Positions 12,136-26,000 of a stretch of 64,000 nucleotides of DNA are shown one piece after another. Both the position numbers and the translations under genes were made by a program. The DNA comes from Xenopus tropicalis (Eukaryota > Chordata > Amphibia > Anura > Pipidae): contig NC_030685.2 of NCBI RefSeq assembly GCF_000004195.4, positions 55,458,516 through 55,522,515 of the forward strand. The letters run 5' to 3'. The stretch's first letter is position 1. Every line of letters starts with the position of its first letter. Below the pieces are notes generated by a model. The model was not told the origin of the DNA and ran no database searches. It saw nothing but the letters and a program-made list of their open reading frames with translations.

Positions 12136-12284
12136 GATCATTTGAATTAACTGAAGCTACTGAAATAAACCCAGAAATAATTCCGCTGAGTGAAAAAGAA
12201 AATAATCCTATGACCAATGAAATGAGGATTGAGCCACAGCTGGTTGAGCCAAAGGAGGAGCTTCAAGAAAGGCAAAAAAAGTAA
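12136..12284 (+). CDS. candidate terminal cytoplasmic exon (right arm)
   Basis: The acceptor is TTTTAG and the exon enters in phase 1, which fits the preceding 42-nt exon. It encodes an acidic tail, SFELTEATEINPEIIPL and onward, then EELQERQKK and TAA at 12282-12284. The matching left-arm exon is frameshifted. This is probably the tail of a membrane receptor; no family was recognised. Confidence 0.55.
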
Positions 12285-13210
12285 ATGAGAGGGAAAATAT
12301 AAAGAAAAATAAAAAAGCAAATTTTAAAAGGAACAGAAAAAAATGGAACGGAATAATAATCATCCTTCCCTAAACAATGCAAAGGAATATGGCACTCAGC
12401 GTTATCTATACTGCTACTGCTACTATTCAGCTGAATGGGAAGGGAGGCTAACAGTCACTTATGCAGGGGGCTGGGGATGGGCACTAACTGGGGCATCTGG
12501 GGTGGGTAGCAGCTCTTTGCCACCGCACATAATGGCAATGAAAATGAGGTATACCATGGCACTGAGAAAGGAGTGAGGAAGGGGACAAAGAAGACCTAAT
12601 GATCCTAAACATCAACTTATTGTGAAAAGAAAATGAGCAACTCTACCTTTATTGTTTTATACAATGGAGGAGGCGGATTTGTTAAAAATCTTTAGCCACA
12701 CTAGCAAAGCTGAAATCTCAAGCAGTAAAGCAGAGACCAAGTTTTTAAAGTTTGTATTAATATAAAAAATGTTCAATAAAAAATATAATTAAAAAAACAT
12801 CCACAAAGCTTGTGTTTGATATATTGGATATTATATTTACATTGAAGTATGTCAGGAATGGAATTGAATAGGTTTCTAAGAAATTTACAGTGGCAATAAA
12901 CATTGCTTTTGTGTAGCGACAACTGCTATAAACTGGAGTCTGGATGAATGATGAAAAAGCAATCAATTACCAATTTATATTTATTAATACTAAGCCAGAC
13001 AATCTACAAAACAATCTATAGGATACTCAGCATTGGGTACCACAGTTCTATATCAGAATTATTAATAAAGCAGTGGAAGGGCCAAGGCACATGAGACAAT
13101 TTGATTTGTGCTTCTGAGTAGCTCTGATCTAAATACTACATATTGTGCCACTTACCAAGCTGGGGGCAGTGGGACATGCTATTAATAACCCTCTGCCTGT
13201 TACTGTTGTT

Positions 13211-13729
13211 TTAAAGGAGAAGGAAATCTTTAAAATCTTGACCCCCCTAAATCCAAAGTCCTTATGTCCCTGTAGCTGGTCACTACATTTTTTTTACCTT
13301 GATGTCCTGTATATTCACAGCAGTGCGTGTTTTAACACTATATTTATCTTATTGCGGCCTCCATGTTGGATATTTAAATTAGTCCAACATGGCGCTGCGT
13401 AACTAAATGCGCATGCGCGAACCTCATTCTTCCCCCTAGACGTGGGAGGGCCATATGTGCACTTGGAGAGGGAGCGCTCCTGCTTTAGAAACTGCAATAT
13501 GGAAAATGCGCATGTGCTTCCTACATAGCCTGTCTAACTGCTCTTGGTCTTGGTGCAACAGTGTGGAATTATGGGAATTTGGAATACACAGCTCATCATT
13601 TTTTTTTCCTTTGTGGCCTCGTATCTTCTAAAGGTGAAATATGGGGAGACTTAAGGGCACTATTGAGAGAACTGGAGGTATGCCTGCAGCTTGAGATTAA
13701 CTCCTTATTAGCCTTTCCTTCTCCTTTAA
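13211..13729. mobile_element. 519-bp TTAA-flanked MITE in the right arm
   Basis: The inverted ends are TTAAAGGAGAAGGAAA and its complement. The left arm shows an intact uninterrupted site at about 640-650, so the boundaries are secure. TTAA duplication points to a Kolobok- or piggyBac-type source. Confidence 0.85.
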
Positions 13730-14042
13730 TAGGGGAACCATATGCCATAGCCATAAATCTCTGGAAGGTCTCCGTGCCTATATTATTATGTATTATGACA
13801 AGAACCCACTGGGTTGTCTATGACTTTATAAAATGGTAGTGATTGGCTTATTGAGGTCTATAGGGGAACTGATCATTACTCTCAGTATTTCCAAGATGGC
13901 TTGCCCTGATAATTAGATGGACCATTAAAGCTCTGACATTTGGAATGGGTTTAGGCATTCATTGCATTCCATGTGTTCTTCCAACAGCAAAAACAGAGGC
14001 AGCACCAGGATTTAAGAGCCCCAGTGAGTTGATTTATTAAGC

Positions 14043-15455
14043 CGTGAGCTTGCAATGCAATTTTGTGTACATTTTAGACAGGGCTGCTCCTGCATAAAGC
14101 AAGGTGAGAACCTTGGCTCAGGTGACAGGGAGCAGCCAGTTCCCAGGGAAGGCAAGAAGCTGCCTCTGGTAACTTTAAAAGCCGATCCCTCCTGGAACAA
14201 CTCCAATGATAAGGTGTGGAGCGGGAAAGAGGGAGTGGCATCGGGCCTGTTGCCTTGGGTGTGAGGCCTATAAACTCTTATACCTTTTATCCCATAACAG
14301 TGTTGGACCATAGGACCTCACATCTAGGGACTACCCTCTTAATAGTAGTAGTTAATAGTAATAGTTATGCTGGGGCCTATTATGCCCTTTCCCACCAGGA
14401 GATCCTTTGAATCCTATATCATTCCAGTCTGAATATTGCCAGGTATGTTATGTTTATGTAATAAAAAGAGAGATTATGAGGTGCAGAGCACATTATATAT
14501 GGGATATAACATTTTTGTGCAAGCTTGCCATTATTTGTGCATCTGGACCTATTCATCTGGAGATGATGTAAAGGGTAACTATACAGGTGTGCCCCCATTT
14601 TTTACACACATCACTAAAGCTTTGGGGTGGGGCTAATTATATTATTGATCTACTTAGAACTCTTTTTCTGCATTTATGTTTTGAAACAGGGAAGCTCATT
14701 TGCTAACAGCATCTGATAATAATTGGTATAATGGTAATGCCCTTTACTGGGTGTTCTGTACTGAACTATTCATATTAGTTGTGCCACATCAAGCAAGCCA
14801 ATTAGCAGCCTGGACTAGAACTGCTAACACAAAAGGTGACAAGTCATATTTGTGGCAGTTTCAGTCTTTTTAAACACCGTTTTTTGTGCATCGCGAAGCA
14901 AAGGACTCTTCCGTGGTACTGTTCTGAAATATGTGTGCTACAGAAGCAGAACTCATACACCATCTTGGGGTTACTTTCATGGTTACCTTACCGACTATAT
15001 AGGAACTAAATGAAAACAACAGAAACACAAATAATGAGAAAAGCAGTGTCTATTTATCACTTTATTGTACTGCCACTTTCCTGAAACCCTATGTTTCTTA
15101 TGAGAGAATTGGCTACATTATACCTCCTTATCTTATGTGGTAACACTGCAGTCCTATGACATCAATATAGCTAACAGAACCTGTTAATTTAGGGCTTTAT
15201 TTCCCCTTTATTTTAGTTGCCCCCAACAGGATCAATAACAATATAAACTGCATACAAACATGCCTTTCTCTGCTATCATCTTTATAACAAGAGGTAAAAA
15301 CTGCAGTTCTTATAGGGAGTCATTGTTTCAGCACTCAGGGAGACAAGCTGGCTGTTGTACGCGGGCCAGAGTTCTACAGGGTAACATAGCTGGAAACTTT
15401 CTTAATGCATAATGCAGGACTAAGATAACCTGAACAAGAGTGGGTGTGCTTCTTT
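14043..15455. other. intergenic, no feature recognised
   Basis: Opposing frames at 14012-14311 look GC-biased rather than coding. No splice-supported exon or clear element end was seen. Confidence 0.4.
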
Positions 15456-15459
15456 CTTT

Positions 15460-15800
15460 AAAGGGGTATTTGTATTTTAAGTTACCTTTTGTGTGTAATC
15501 GAATGATCTATCTTTAGTAACTTTCCAGTTGGTCTTTAGTTTATAGTTGTTGATATCTGCCTTCTTCTACCTCTTTTTAGATTTCAAATGGGGGGTCACT
15601 GGCCACACCAGCCAAAAAAAACATTGCTCTGTGAGGCTACAGTGTTATTGTTATTGTCATATTATATTACTTATCCTTCTGTTTAGGCTCTTTTCTAGTC
15701 ATTCAAACCATGACTTGGTTGCTAGGGTAAATTGGACCCTAGCAATTAGGTAGCTGCTAAAATTTCAAACTAAAATCATTAAAGCTCTTTGCGTATATGT
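15460..15800. repeat. degraded TTAAAGGGG-type MITE
   Basis: It starts TTTAAAGGGGTATTTG. It contains TAACTTTCCAGTTGGTCTT and GGTTGCTAGGGTAAATTGGAC, related to parts of the element at 50564-51137. The right end is unclear. Confidence 0.5.
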
Positions 15801-18510
15801 TATTTAATGCAGGTTCTAAAAAATGGGACTGGCCTTCTCTAAAGGGAAAAGAGGCTTTGGATTGGGGGCCTAGATCCTTTGTATGTGCTTCTGAATTCTC
15901 TGGTTATTTGCCTTTGTGTCTTTTGCTTTGTTTGAGTGGGTTTTTATTCCTAGACCAGTGCCCGGCTTCTTCTATTTGTCTATCTGTTTGCCTTGCAGAT
16001 CAAAGTGAACTCTTCTCACACTTGGATTCTAAAATACTTTTATATCTCTGTGATATTAATATGGATTTATTTATAACACAGTAACTTTTAAAAACAAATA
16101 CTGGCTATATATTATGTAGAATTATCAGAACATTTGCTGCTTATTTACAGGAGTGTGTCAAGGGTCCCATCTTATTTCTGTGCATCTATCATGCTTTTGC
16201 TTAAGTAATTACGAAACACATTTAGCATTAGAAGCGTAGCTGAGGCAGTAATTATTTTATTGCAATGCTCTTTGCTTCCATTTGAAATCCAGCAGCTGAG
16301 GACATTTGCAGTGTTTGCACTGCATCCCTTTGAGCAGTCAAATTGCTCTGTCAAGAGGTCATTAACAAACCCCAGGGGTGCAAATGCAAGAGCGTGCCCC
16401 TTAGTGCTCATTTACGGAGCACTCGTGCTCCAGGGGTTGCTGCTCTCTGCACAGAGCTCCAAATAAAAAGTCTGATGCTCAACACAGGAAGAAGCCTTAG
16501 GGCAGTTGTAAAGGACAGGGCTCCAATGTGAGCTTCGCCTCCTGTTTCTGCCGTTTGCAAAATTAGTTAAGTTAGGGGGAAGTAGGGGTGGGTGAGGGGA
16601 TGCCTATGTGCCGCCCCTGCCTGACTCTCTTGGATCCCGCACTAATGCAGGCAACACCGGGTCCAAAAGCCTTTCCATAGGTCTCTGTGCTCCAAAACTG
16701 AGCAGAGACCTGCGGCTATTTGCACACAGCCGAATGCAGTGTTCAAAGTGCAAAACAATAGCCCATTATAGCCCTTTTTTCCCCACTGCTTCCAGCTTTG
16801 CACATAAGGCCTCCAGTGTAAAAAGGCAGTTGCTAGACTTGTTTATAACCCAGTAGGGCTATGGCACACTTGACAATGACATGACAATGTGTCCCCTAAC
16901 ATCTGCTATTATCAACTACAAATGCAAGTGAATGGGGAGTGTGGTGAGTAGCCATGTTTCCATGTCCTGTAGGACTTGTTATATCTGTCTGTATAACAAA
17001 CATTGCAGGAAATTTAATTAAAATGCACTTTTTCCTCTAGCAGATAAGGTGTTGCTATGAAATTTCAGGACAACTGAGTATAATTAGCCTAAGTAGGTTT
17101 AGATTTCCCCAGGCTGGGGTTCTGGAGCAAAACAAATGCCTGCAGACATTATGCCAGGAAGGGTATAGACATAAATGATCAAGAGAGATGTTCTGAGAGG
17201 GAGAGATAAAGCTGCTGTGTATGCAGTAAGCAGAAGTACTAGAACTAGTCAGGTGGAACTGCTCTTTCCTTCTTGGGTCTGATTTAGAAGTCTCTGGTTT
17301 AGCCAGGTGCAACATAAATTTAATAAGGAACAGTGCTCCCCTTTTTTTGAGAATGGCTCTCCCAACAGGGGCACCTGCCCGGGGTAAAAGGTAGGCAATT
17401 AAAGTCACTTGGGGGTGCCTAACATTTTGGCACCCCCAAGTGACTTTGCCTTTCCATGCCCTTTAAAGCGTTATACAATGCAGACATTCAAACTAGGGAA
17501 TTGTAATGGATTCGGCCGAATACTAAACCGAATCCAAATTCTAATTCATAAATGTAAATTAAAGAGTGCCACATGTGCAAAAAACATGTCAACTTCCATG
17601 TTTATATGATTTGGTGTATCCCTAATTCAAACCCACAAACATTTTATGGCAACTCACCATATCATTTAATTTTTACACCTTTTGGTAAATCTATACAAGA
17701 GTTAATAATACTTTGTTTATTGATAATCTATAGCTCATGGCCGCAGGGAGCGTCATTTGGAATGTATCTATTCTAAACCACTGGTCACTGTAAAGATGCA
17801 GAGAACTGGATCACAAGAACAGATTCATACAAAGAGGCATTTATTGTACAAAAACAAAATTCAGGTATACAAATCTTCCCATTTATCAACACAAAAAAAC
17901 AGGCCTGGGAGTTTGTGGGTTAAACAAAGAAATGGCTATGCCCATTACAGAAGTAAAAAACAAACTTTAAAAATGAATTACATTAATTGTACGAAAGTTA
18001 CAATGTTTGTATCCAAAGAGCCCCAATAACTTCCTGTTTCCTGAAATGGTTCTGCAGAGCATGCTGCCCAGATTTCATGATGTGCTTTCCTAGCATTAGC
18101 GCTGCTGGCCCATTTATTAAAGAACTAGCAGGAGCAGCAGTAAAGGCCACAGAAATGAGTACACAATCTGCTACACTGCAGCTGGGCAGGTGGAACATGA
18201 TGCTCATGTGAACTCCTTAAAATCTGTCGATGGCTAAGGAAAAATAATACTTATGGACTGTCAATGAGACAATCGTGACGTCCATTCTCGGCCTGGTTAA
18301 ATGCTTCCAAGTCTTAATGAGAATGAATTTCTTTACTGATCAGGAACAAGAACATTCAGAGATATTAAAGGACAATGGATTCTGACAATGACCGAAAATC
18401 TGTGAGCCTATTCTGGGTATGGTCTAACTACATTATCTTACAGGCATTGTCTGAATGGTGTCAAAGGAGAATTACATTCTTTAACAACAGGGAGTCTTTT
18501 CAGGTTGCAT
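15801..18510. other. intergenic, no gene recognised
   Basis: Short frames overlap on both strands without motifs. The tract at 17776-18260 looks like single-copy sequence and carries a minus-strand AATAAA near 17838, so it could be distal 3' UTR of pofut2; this is inference. Confidence 0.35.
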
Positions 18511-18513
18511 TTA

Positions 18514-19355
18514 CAGGTATGGGACCTGTTATCCAGAATGCTTGGGACCTGGGTTTGTTGGTTAATGGATCTTTCTATAATTTGGATACCTATACCTTAA
18601 ACAGATTCTGTCATGATTTTTATGCTATACTTTTTATTTCTACATGACACTGTTTACATAGCAAATAATTCACTCTACCATTTGAAATGTTATTCTTAAA
18701 CCAACAAATGTATTTTTAGTTGTAATATTGGTGAGGCATCTCAGTGCATTGTGCCTTAGCCTGAGCTTTCAGAAAGAGCCAGCACTACATATTGGGACTA
18801 CTTTCAGATAACCTATTGTTCCTCCTACTCCCATGTAACTGGAGGAGTCCCAGGCCGGACTTGAATTTCTTACTATTGAGTGCTATTCTGATATCTACTG
18901 GAAGCTGTTATCTTGCTACCTTCCCATTGTTCTGCCAATCGGCTGCTGGGAGGGGGTGATATCACTGCAAGTTGCAGCTCAGCAGTAAAGTGTGACTGAA
19001 GTTTATCAGAGCACAGGTCACATGACTGTAGCACCCTGGGAAATGAAGAATATGGCTATCCCCATGTGTAAATTTCAAAATCAAATACAAAAAAAATCTG
19101 TATGTGTATTTCAATGCAGGATTCTGATGGAGAAGCTTTATTAACTGATGCATTAAAAAACATGTTTTTCCATGACAGTATTCCAACAGGATTGTTTTGC
19201 CTCCTATAAGGATTAATCATAGTTGAGTACAAGGTACTGTCTTATTATTACAGAGAAAAAGGAAAGTATTTTAAAAAAATCTATTTGATTTAAATGGAGT
19301 CTGTGGGAGATGGCCTTTCTGTAATTCTGAGCTTTCTGGATAACGGGTTTCCGGA
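18514..19355. mobile_element. CAGGTATGGG-type MITE split by an insertion
   Basis: The left part is 18514-18600 (CAGGTATGGGACCTGTTATC onward). The right part is about 19183-19355, with GGATTGTTTTGCCTCC and ATAACGGGTTTCCGG. The 0.57 kb between is bounded by CTGTCATG (18608) and CATGACAG (19171-19178), possibly the inverted ends of a second element. Confidence 0.65.
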
Positions 19356-19769
19356 TAATGGTGTATTAATAATTACAAACAAGTCTATAAATAAGGCTCT
19401 CTGTGCAGAATACTGTTGCTGTACACTTTCCATGCTACATTAGCAGGAAAATATATTTAAATAAAACGCTTATAGATGTCACATAGGCTGCCTTCTCCAT
19501 GTAATGGCAACATGCATGGGCATAATAAAAATCTGCCCGCACATGTTTGGCAACCTTACCAGACCAGTGCCCAAATGCATTTAAAAGCACCTGAGGCTTA
19601 CAATGAGGAACTATGCAGGCACATCACTTGTTTACAGGCTCTGTGCACATAAAGGGAACACATACACCAGATCCATGCCAGTGCTTCAACTTATGTCTGC
19701 AATCCTGATAAGAGCTTTTTGATAAGAGTTTTGTAACTTTTATCACTGAGAAAGACAGTAATTTAAAGT

Positions 19770-19775
19770 TTTATT
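19770..19775 (-). terminator. polyadenylation signal for pofut2
   Basis: An AATAAA on the minus strand lies about 100 nt after the pofut2 stop. It would give a very short 3' UTR. Another minus-strand AATAAA lies near 17838 and could be a distal site, since 3' UTRs of this gene can be long. Confidence 0.5.
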
Positions 19776-19871
19776 CTAAATAAACAGCCAGCCCGTAAGG
19801 AATTTGTGCTTGGTTGGGTATGGCCATAAACTGTTCCCTGTGTGAATAACCATATCAGACATTGTTCCATT

Positions 19872-20025
19872 TCAGTACACAATTTTCCAATGGGTGGGCT
19901 GCTCACAGTTCTTTTCTTTGTCCCCACAGAAGCGATTGTAAGTTGTTTTTGGGTTAAAGCTCAGAATCTCTCTCTCTTCATGAATGCGGAATGAGAATGT
20001 GGAGACAGAGGTGCCAATGAAATAT
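19872..20025 (-). CDS. pofut2: pofut2 terminal coding exon 9
   Basis: This exon is 154 nt including the TGA at 19872-19874, with a TTCCCAG acceptor. It encodes [17 protein letters not shown] and ends at HWKIVY. It matches the conserved POFUT2 C terminus. Confidence 0.96.
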
Positions 20026-23000
20026 CTGGGAATAAAAAGGAAGAATAGGCATAAGGTCTGCAAAGCAGCTACATAAATATAATCATTTTAATATGCTAAT
20101 AACATTAATAGGGAACTCAACTTAGAAACATGTGATTCTAAGCAACAAAATACAAAACATCATACCGGTTGTATACAGGTTATTATCCCCAGTTATGACA
20201 ATGTATTTAAATCAGGTTTTTTGTTTTTTTTTTTTTTTCTGTTTTTGTATGGCAAGCAGGAATATCAGTGGCATCATGGATCAATATTGCAATGGACTGT
20301 GCATGGTGAAAAAAATGGCAAATCAATTAAAAAAAGAAATTAAGAAAAAGCATCACATGACAGATAACCCAGAATAAATATGCTGTAAGCGTTAAGTTCT
20401 AGGTAAGATAAAAGAGGTAAGGTGCACTGGACCAAGCTAGTCTAATGCCCACTGTGCAACACAACCACCATTGTTTATATATAAAACATTAAGATACAGG
20501 TACCATACTGTATCACATCATGCCTCAAGCTTGATAATTTTCCAGTTATTGGGGAATAGAAAAATATTAAAAAACCACTCTGAAACATGTTCCAACTATT
20601 GGGAAATGAGCAAGCCTGAGATCAAGTAAGGGTCAGTTAACCAAGTGCAAGCAATGTCAATGTACACCTGTCTGTCAGGAAGGGAGGAACAGCACTGGGG
20701 AAAAATACACAGCCTATTTCCAGTTATTGGCACTCTTAAAAAATGGATATAGGATATTGCACAATATCATAACCCCCAAATCAGTGTGATTAATGCATAA
20801 GATCAATACCTGGCATGCGCACAGATCCATTGGTCTATAATAGCCACACCTCCATCCTTGTACAACTCCAGCTCTTCCCAGGTCGCCTCAAATCGCACCA
20901 TTTCTGGGATCAGTTTTCGAAGGGCTTCAAGATCTAAATTGTATCAAAAAATTAGACATTTTTAAAATCTGTAGATTGATCGGAAAAGCAGCTATTTGTT
21001 GGACAGTCTGCTGACAAAATGGCTTGTAAATGCTGCTGGGGAAAAAGCCCCTAACCTGCCTGTCCACTGCATACAGGAGAGGGGCTCCTTTCTGTTTAAT
21101 GGAAGCTTTGTGGACATGAATAAGAAACGACAAATTAATTTTGTCTCTAAATGATAGGTTTTTAAGTAAGAAAGCGTCAATTTCAGGATTCAGAGTGGAA
21201 TTTGGACAATTATGAGAGTTTTTAAAGATTCTCATTTGGACAAAACCTTGTTATATTTGGTATTTAATCAAATGAAAGGGTTCTGTGTTTTCCAATACAT
21301 CACACAATTCCCAGATACCCAGTACATTCATTTAACAAGACAATAGTAGCACAAGGAAATGGTGGTGTGTTTCTTTAAAGGACTGAGAGGATTCATTCTA
21401 TCACACAGGGCAGTTCCTGCTAACACAATGCTGTATTTGCACCTGCCTTCTCTGTCCGCATCTGTGGCAACAAAAACTTTCTTGAGCTTGAGTTTCTTCA
21501 TTAGACTATGGATTTCATCCGCTGCTCTCCGCAGACTGGGCACATCCTCTCTGTGCCCCCATATGAAATCTTTTCGACGTAGGTGCACAGCAAGGTAAGG
21601 TCCTCCTAAGGCAGAATCTGGTTTTGCCTGAATAAAAAAACAAAACAAAACAATGAGAGGTCTTTACCTTTCTGGAATATCTGGTAACTAAACGGAAATT
21701 CCTAATTACATAAATTAAGTAATATATGCTATTTCAGCTATTTCAGAAACATGTAAAAGCATGTAAAACATGTAAATAATTAAACAATACCTACTGTGAG
21801 AGAAAATGCAATACATCTATACATGCAATGGAAAAGATCATGTTTTGGTGTGTTTTCCAACAGTGTTGAAGGTGGGACACAAGTAGCACTAGGTAAAATG
21901 CCTGGTTTTGCAGCAGGTGATGCTGTGTTTTATGTTACGGGCTTAGGAAAAGAGCAGGAGAGCAGGAAGGACCCTCCATTCCAAACTCCAGTTTATGTTT
22001 TCATTTGGCCAGCTGTAGGGAGCTGCCTGATTAGGCTGCAGGTGAGCAGCCAATAAAAGGGCTGTATTATTACACAGGGGTTGAGTTGGAGGTTGATTCT
22101 TGACTCAGAAGGTCACTCTCAGAGTGGGGCACAGGGCAGGGGGGCTGCCTGTGTTAGGAACTCCCAGAGGAGCTGGGGGTGCCTCCTGCCACTGCAAGGA
22201 GCAAAGGGAATCGTGACCAGGCGGATGAGTGCTGAGAGGAGACAGCAAGGCTTAAGGTGAAGCCTCAGTGTTCACAAGTGTGAGTCACTGTGGATGTGTG
22301 AAAGTCACTGGGGACAGTGGGAAACCCCCGTAAAGGTTCCAGTGTGTGGAAGTAACCCTGGAAGGTGAGAGCCCTGAAGGAGGGACAAATCATATCCATG
22401 AACTGTATGTTAATGAACTGTGTTCCTTTAAGCTTTATGTTTGGAAGAATTGGCCCTAAATAAACCTGTGTTTTGCCTGAAGATGTGGTGTCCCTGTCTT
22501 TATGCTCCAGATCCTCTGCATGCCTGCCTGCCATTGCTAATTCCTCCAAAACTTCGTGTACAGGCAGTCAGCATGTCACACTACCCAAACAACATAAAGG
22601 GGCTGTAAATGCAAAAAATAATAGGGAACATGAAGGGAAATTGAGCCACAGAAGACTGCTTATTTTATAAAAAATATTACTGATTTTCTAATTGAAATAC
22701 ATTACAAATAGGCTTTTTTTTAATAGAAGTTTTGCCTTTGTATTTTGGTGGTATATTTGGCCTTTACAACCCCTTTAAGGTAAAATTCACTCTAGTACTG
22801 GCTTCCAAGCCTACTGTTTCTTAGGTGGTCTGTCCTGTTTTAGTGGCAGCTGTCTATCCTTTAGCTGCCTATGCCTGCTGCCCTGGATGTATGGCTCCAG
22901 CCTATCCCTGCTCCCCTGGATGTATGGCTCCAGCCTATCCCTGCTCCCCTGGATGTATGGCTCCTGTCTATCCCTGCTCCCCTGGATGTATGACTCCTGT

Positions 23001-26000
23001 CTACGCCTGCTCCCCTGGATGTATGGCTCCTGTCTATCCCTGCTCCCCTGGATGTATGGCTCCTGTCTATCCCTGCTCCCCTGGATGTATGGCTCCTGTC
23101 TATCCCTGCTCCCCTGGATGTATGGCTCCTGTCTATCCCTGCTGCCCAGTCTGAAGTCCAAACAACTACAGAAAGGCTCTGCCTGCGGTTCAGACCATAG
23201 TCCAGACATGCACAGAGATGGCAATGACTGTCTCTCAGTCTGTAGTCCAAGTTGGTGGCTCTGCCTTTCACTTAGGCCCCTATACCTGACCTAGACAGAT
23301 AGCTCTGTTAATAGTTCCTGAAACTAAGGGCCAAACAATCCTCTGTCTTGAGTCCTACCCCTGAGGTTCCTGTTACTACAAGTAATCTAATGGGTAGCTC
23401 TTGTCTGCTGCTGGATTTTAACCCGGAGCCCTGTGCTTTGTGGCTCCCTGCAGCTGTAGGTCCTACTAACTCCATTTTTACACTTAGCTGCACTGCATTA
23501 AGCAGCAGGTGCACTTTATCTTCTCACATGTCCCACTGCTGTTAGAAACCCCCAGCCCTGCATTCTCCCTGCCCATTATTCGTCTCACAGTCGTAAAGCA
23601 GTCACTGGCTATGGAGATTTGGGGAAGAGTTTTTGAAAAGTTGTATTGTGCAATAAAGCTTTAAGAATACAACCCTGATATTTCTGAATAATGTTACATT
23701 ATTCCAGGATTTGTAGTCCAGCAATAACTGAATAAAATTACAACATGTATGCTCAGGTCAGAATAAATAAAAAAATGTTGTGTTTTCACACTAAATTTGT
23801 TGTGTGCACCAACATTTGTTGTGTGCAGTGGCATCAAAATTTGTGTGTGTACAGTTTAGAGGGAACTTTTGGAACCCTTCCTGCCTGTATATGTAATGCA
23901 GATGGTAAAGTTCAGTAGAAAAATAACTGTCTGGAGCTGTTTCCCATTCTTTGGGGCAGAGCACCTGGTTCCATTTCAGGATTTAACCTTAAGGCAACAG
24001 CATACAATGACAATTCCATGCTTCCTACTTTGCGGCTACAGTTTGAGGCTCTTGCCTGTTTCAGCACAATAATGGCCACATGCACTTAGCCTTTGGGAGA
24101 CTGGTCTGCACAGAACTCTCACCAATATGGGGCTGGCCACTGCTCCTGTATAAACTATATCTACATCTTGATAGTAGTAGGGAGGAAAGCTAAAAATACA
24201 GGAAAGCTGGCATTTTTTTTTCAAATTGTGTGTGTGCACAGCTTTTGTGCCAGGAGAACACTACCTGCCTGCCTGCATAATGCAGATGGTAAAGTTCAGT
24301 GGAAAAAGAATAATTGTCTGGAGATGTTCCCCATTCTCCAAGTTTTAAAAATAAATGCAAAGAAAGCAGAACAAATAACACATAAAACATGGAGCCAGGG
24401 AATGTTCATCAACCAATCCCCTCTTTCTCATCTGGCACTTTCTCATGTATGGAAATACACTAAGCAAGTTGCATGTATGATGCAACCTTCTGTTTTATAC
24501 TGGCATGCCCTAATGTTGTGGTTTTGCAGCGTACCGACAGGCTTCATCTAATTTTCGCCTTGCATTCCACCTTTCGTCCATACAATGGGGCGCAGATTGA
24601 AGTAAAACAATTTTGTGTGCTTTTGGCTGTGTTTAAAGAGGTTACTACCATGCTGCCTAACACTCTACATTGTTGCCATTTTTTGGGCCTGGGAGGTGTC
24701 TACTTTTCAGTGTGCCTATTCTTTCCATTACATTCTGTCTTAAGTTCTCTCTTTTACAAAATATTACTGGAACTCTATAGCTCAAAAGGCTCCAAAAAAT
24801 AGCTTACCTTCACTTTGGTCCAGTCCTCATGGAATATAGTCCTGTCTGCTTCGTCGGTAGAGTGCAAAAAGTTGGCCCGGAATTCATCCCCAACTACCCG
24901 CAGATGTTTGGCAAACACCATGCTGCGTCGAGTCTGATTTCAAGGATGAAATAGTGTAAGATAGATTTTTCAAATAATACAAGAGCAGGGGTGTACAACT
25001 TGTGCCTTTCTAGAATCAAAAATAGCCAGAGGGTCACATTAAAAAGCTCTTCATAATAATAATAATAAGACTAGAAATGTAATTGAAAAAAAATACAGGC
25101 ATAAAAGGAAATACTAATTTCTCCAAGTAAAAAGAAAAGTGAAAGTGATTGTTTAAAGAGTAAGTAAACTTTTTTTTTTTTAAATCTCTAAAATGATGTA
25201 AATTATGATGTACATCCCCCAGAATAACATAACTTTCTTTGTGCATTCAGATTTATTTTATTTCTCTATTACAGCCAGTTTAACTACAGCTCTTTTAGTA
25301 ACTTCCTTGTCTAGCATGAAGCTCTGCCCCCTTTTGCTATATGAGCACTCCTCCTCTCTCTGACTATGATGACTTCAAAAAGGTACCTATTGCGTATGCT
25401 TGATTGATTTTAATTGGAGCATAGGCAGTGAGCATGCCCAGCAGTCACCTCTTGGAGAGAGGAGTGCTCAGAATGCAAAAGGGGGTGGACTTCATGCTAG
25501 ACAAGGAAGTCAGTTAAAAAGCCGCAGTTAAGCTGCTTGTAATATTGTAATGCTTAAGAATGTCCTATTCTATATAATGATAATGGGTGTGCAGAGGATC
25601 TTTTGCGGTTGTTTATATGTATTTTGTGGTCACAGCCTCATTGCACCCCCGCCTAATGGTTTACAATTTAGTGGTTGAGCACAACTTTCCCCTTTTTTTT
25701 GTGTTATTGTTTATACAAGAGCAGTGGCCAGCTCCATTATGTAGCCCCCACTCTTCCCAGCTACAGTCAGGTGATCCCAAAGGAGCCTTGAAAGCAAGAA
25801 TGTTGCAGGTAAAACTTAGTCCCTTTGCTCAGTACTAATCTTAAATTACTTATATAGGTCAGTGTAGGACTGGCCAGAAGGGATGACGATGACGTAGTTG
25901 GCCAGCTTGAAGTATATTGCAATGTATGGACAAACAATCCCTCTTTTGGGTCTGGGGGGGAGGGCATTTCTTAGTAGCTGAATGCACAGAATGTCCTAAT

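Larger units (their letters stand above)
9990..14042 (+). repeat. inverted duplication, right arm
   Basis: This is the partner of 250-4372. It has its own later insertions, a 0.9-kb block about 10957-11866 and a 519-bp TTAA element at 13211-13729, neither present in the left arm. Homology stops just after the transmembrane exon at 9878-9981, which has no counterpart in the left arm. Confidence 0.9.

Noticed and set aside
22866..23150. Possible CRISPR-like array
   Set aside because: The repeats are contiguous 33-bp units without unique spacers, in a eukaryotic intron.
22811..23294. Overlapping ORFs of 109-137 residues on both strands
   Set aside because: They read the 33-bp minisatellite; no start, splice or domain evidence.
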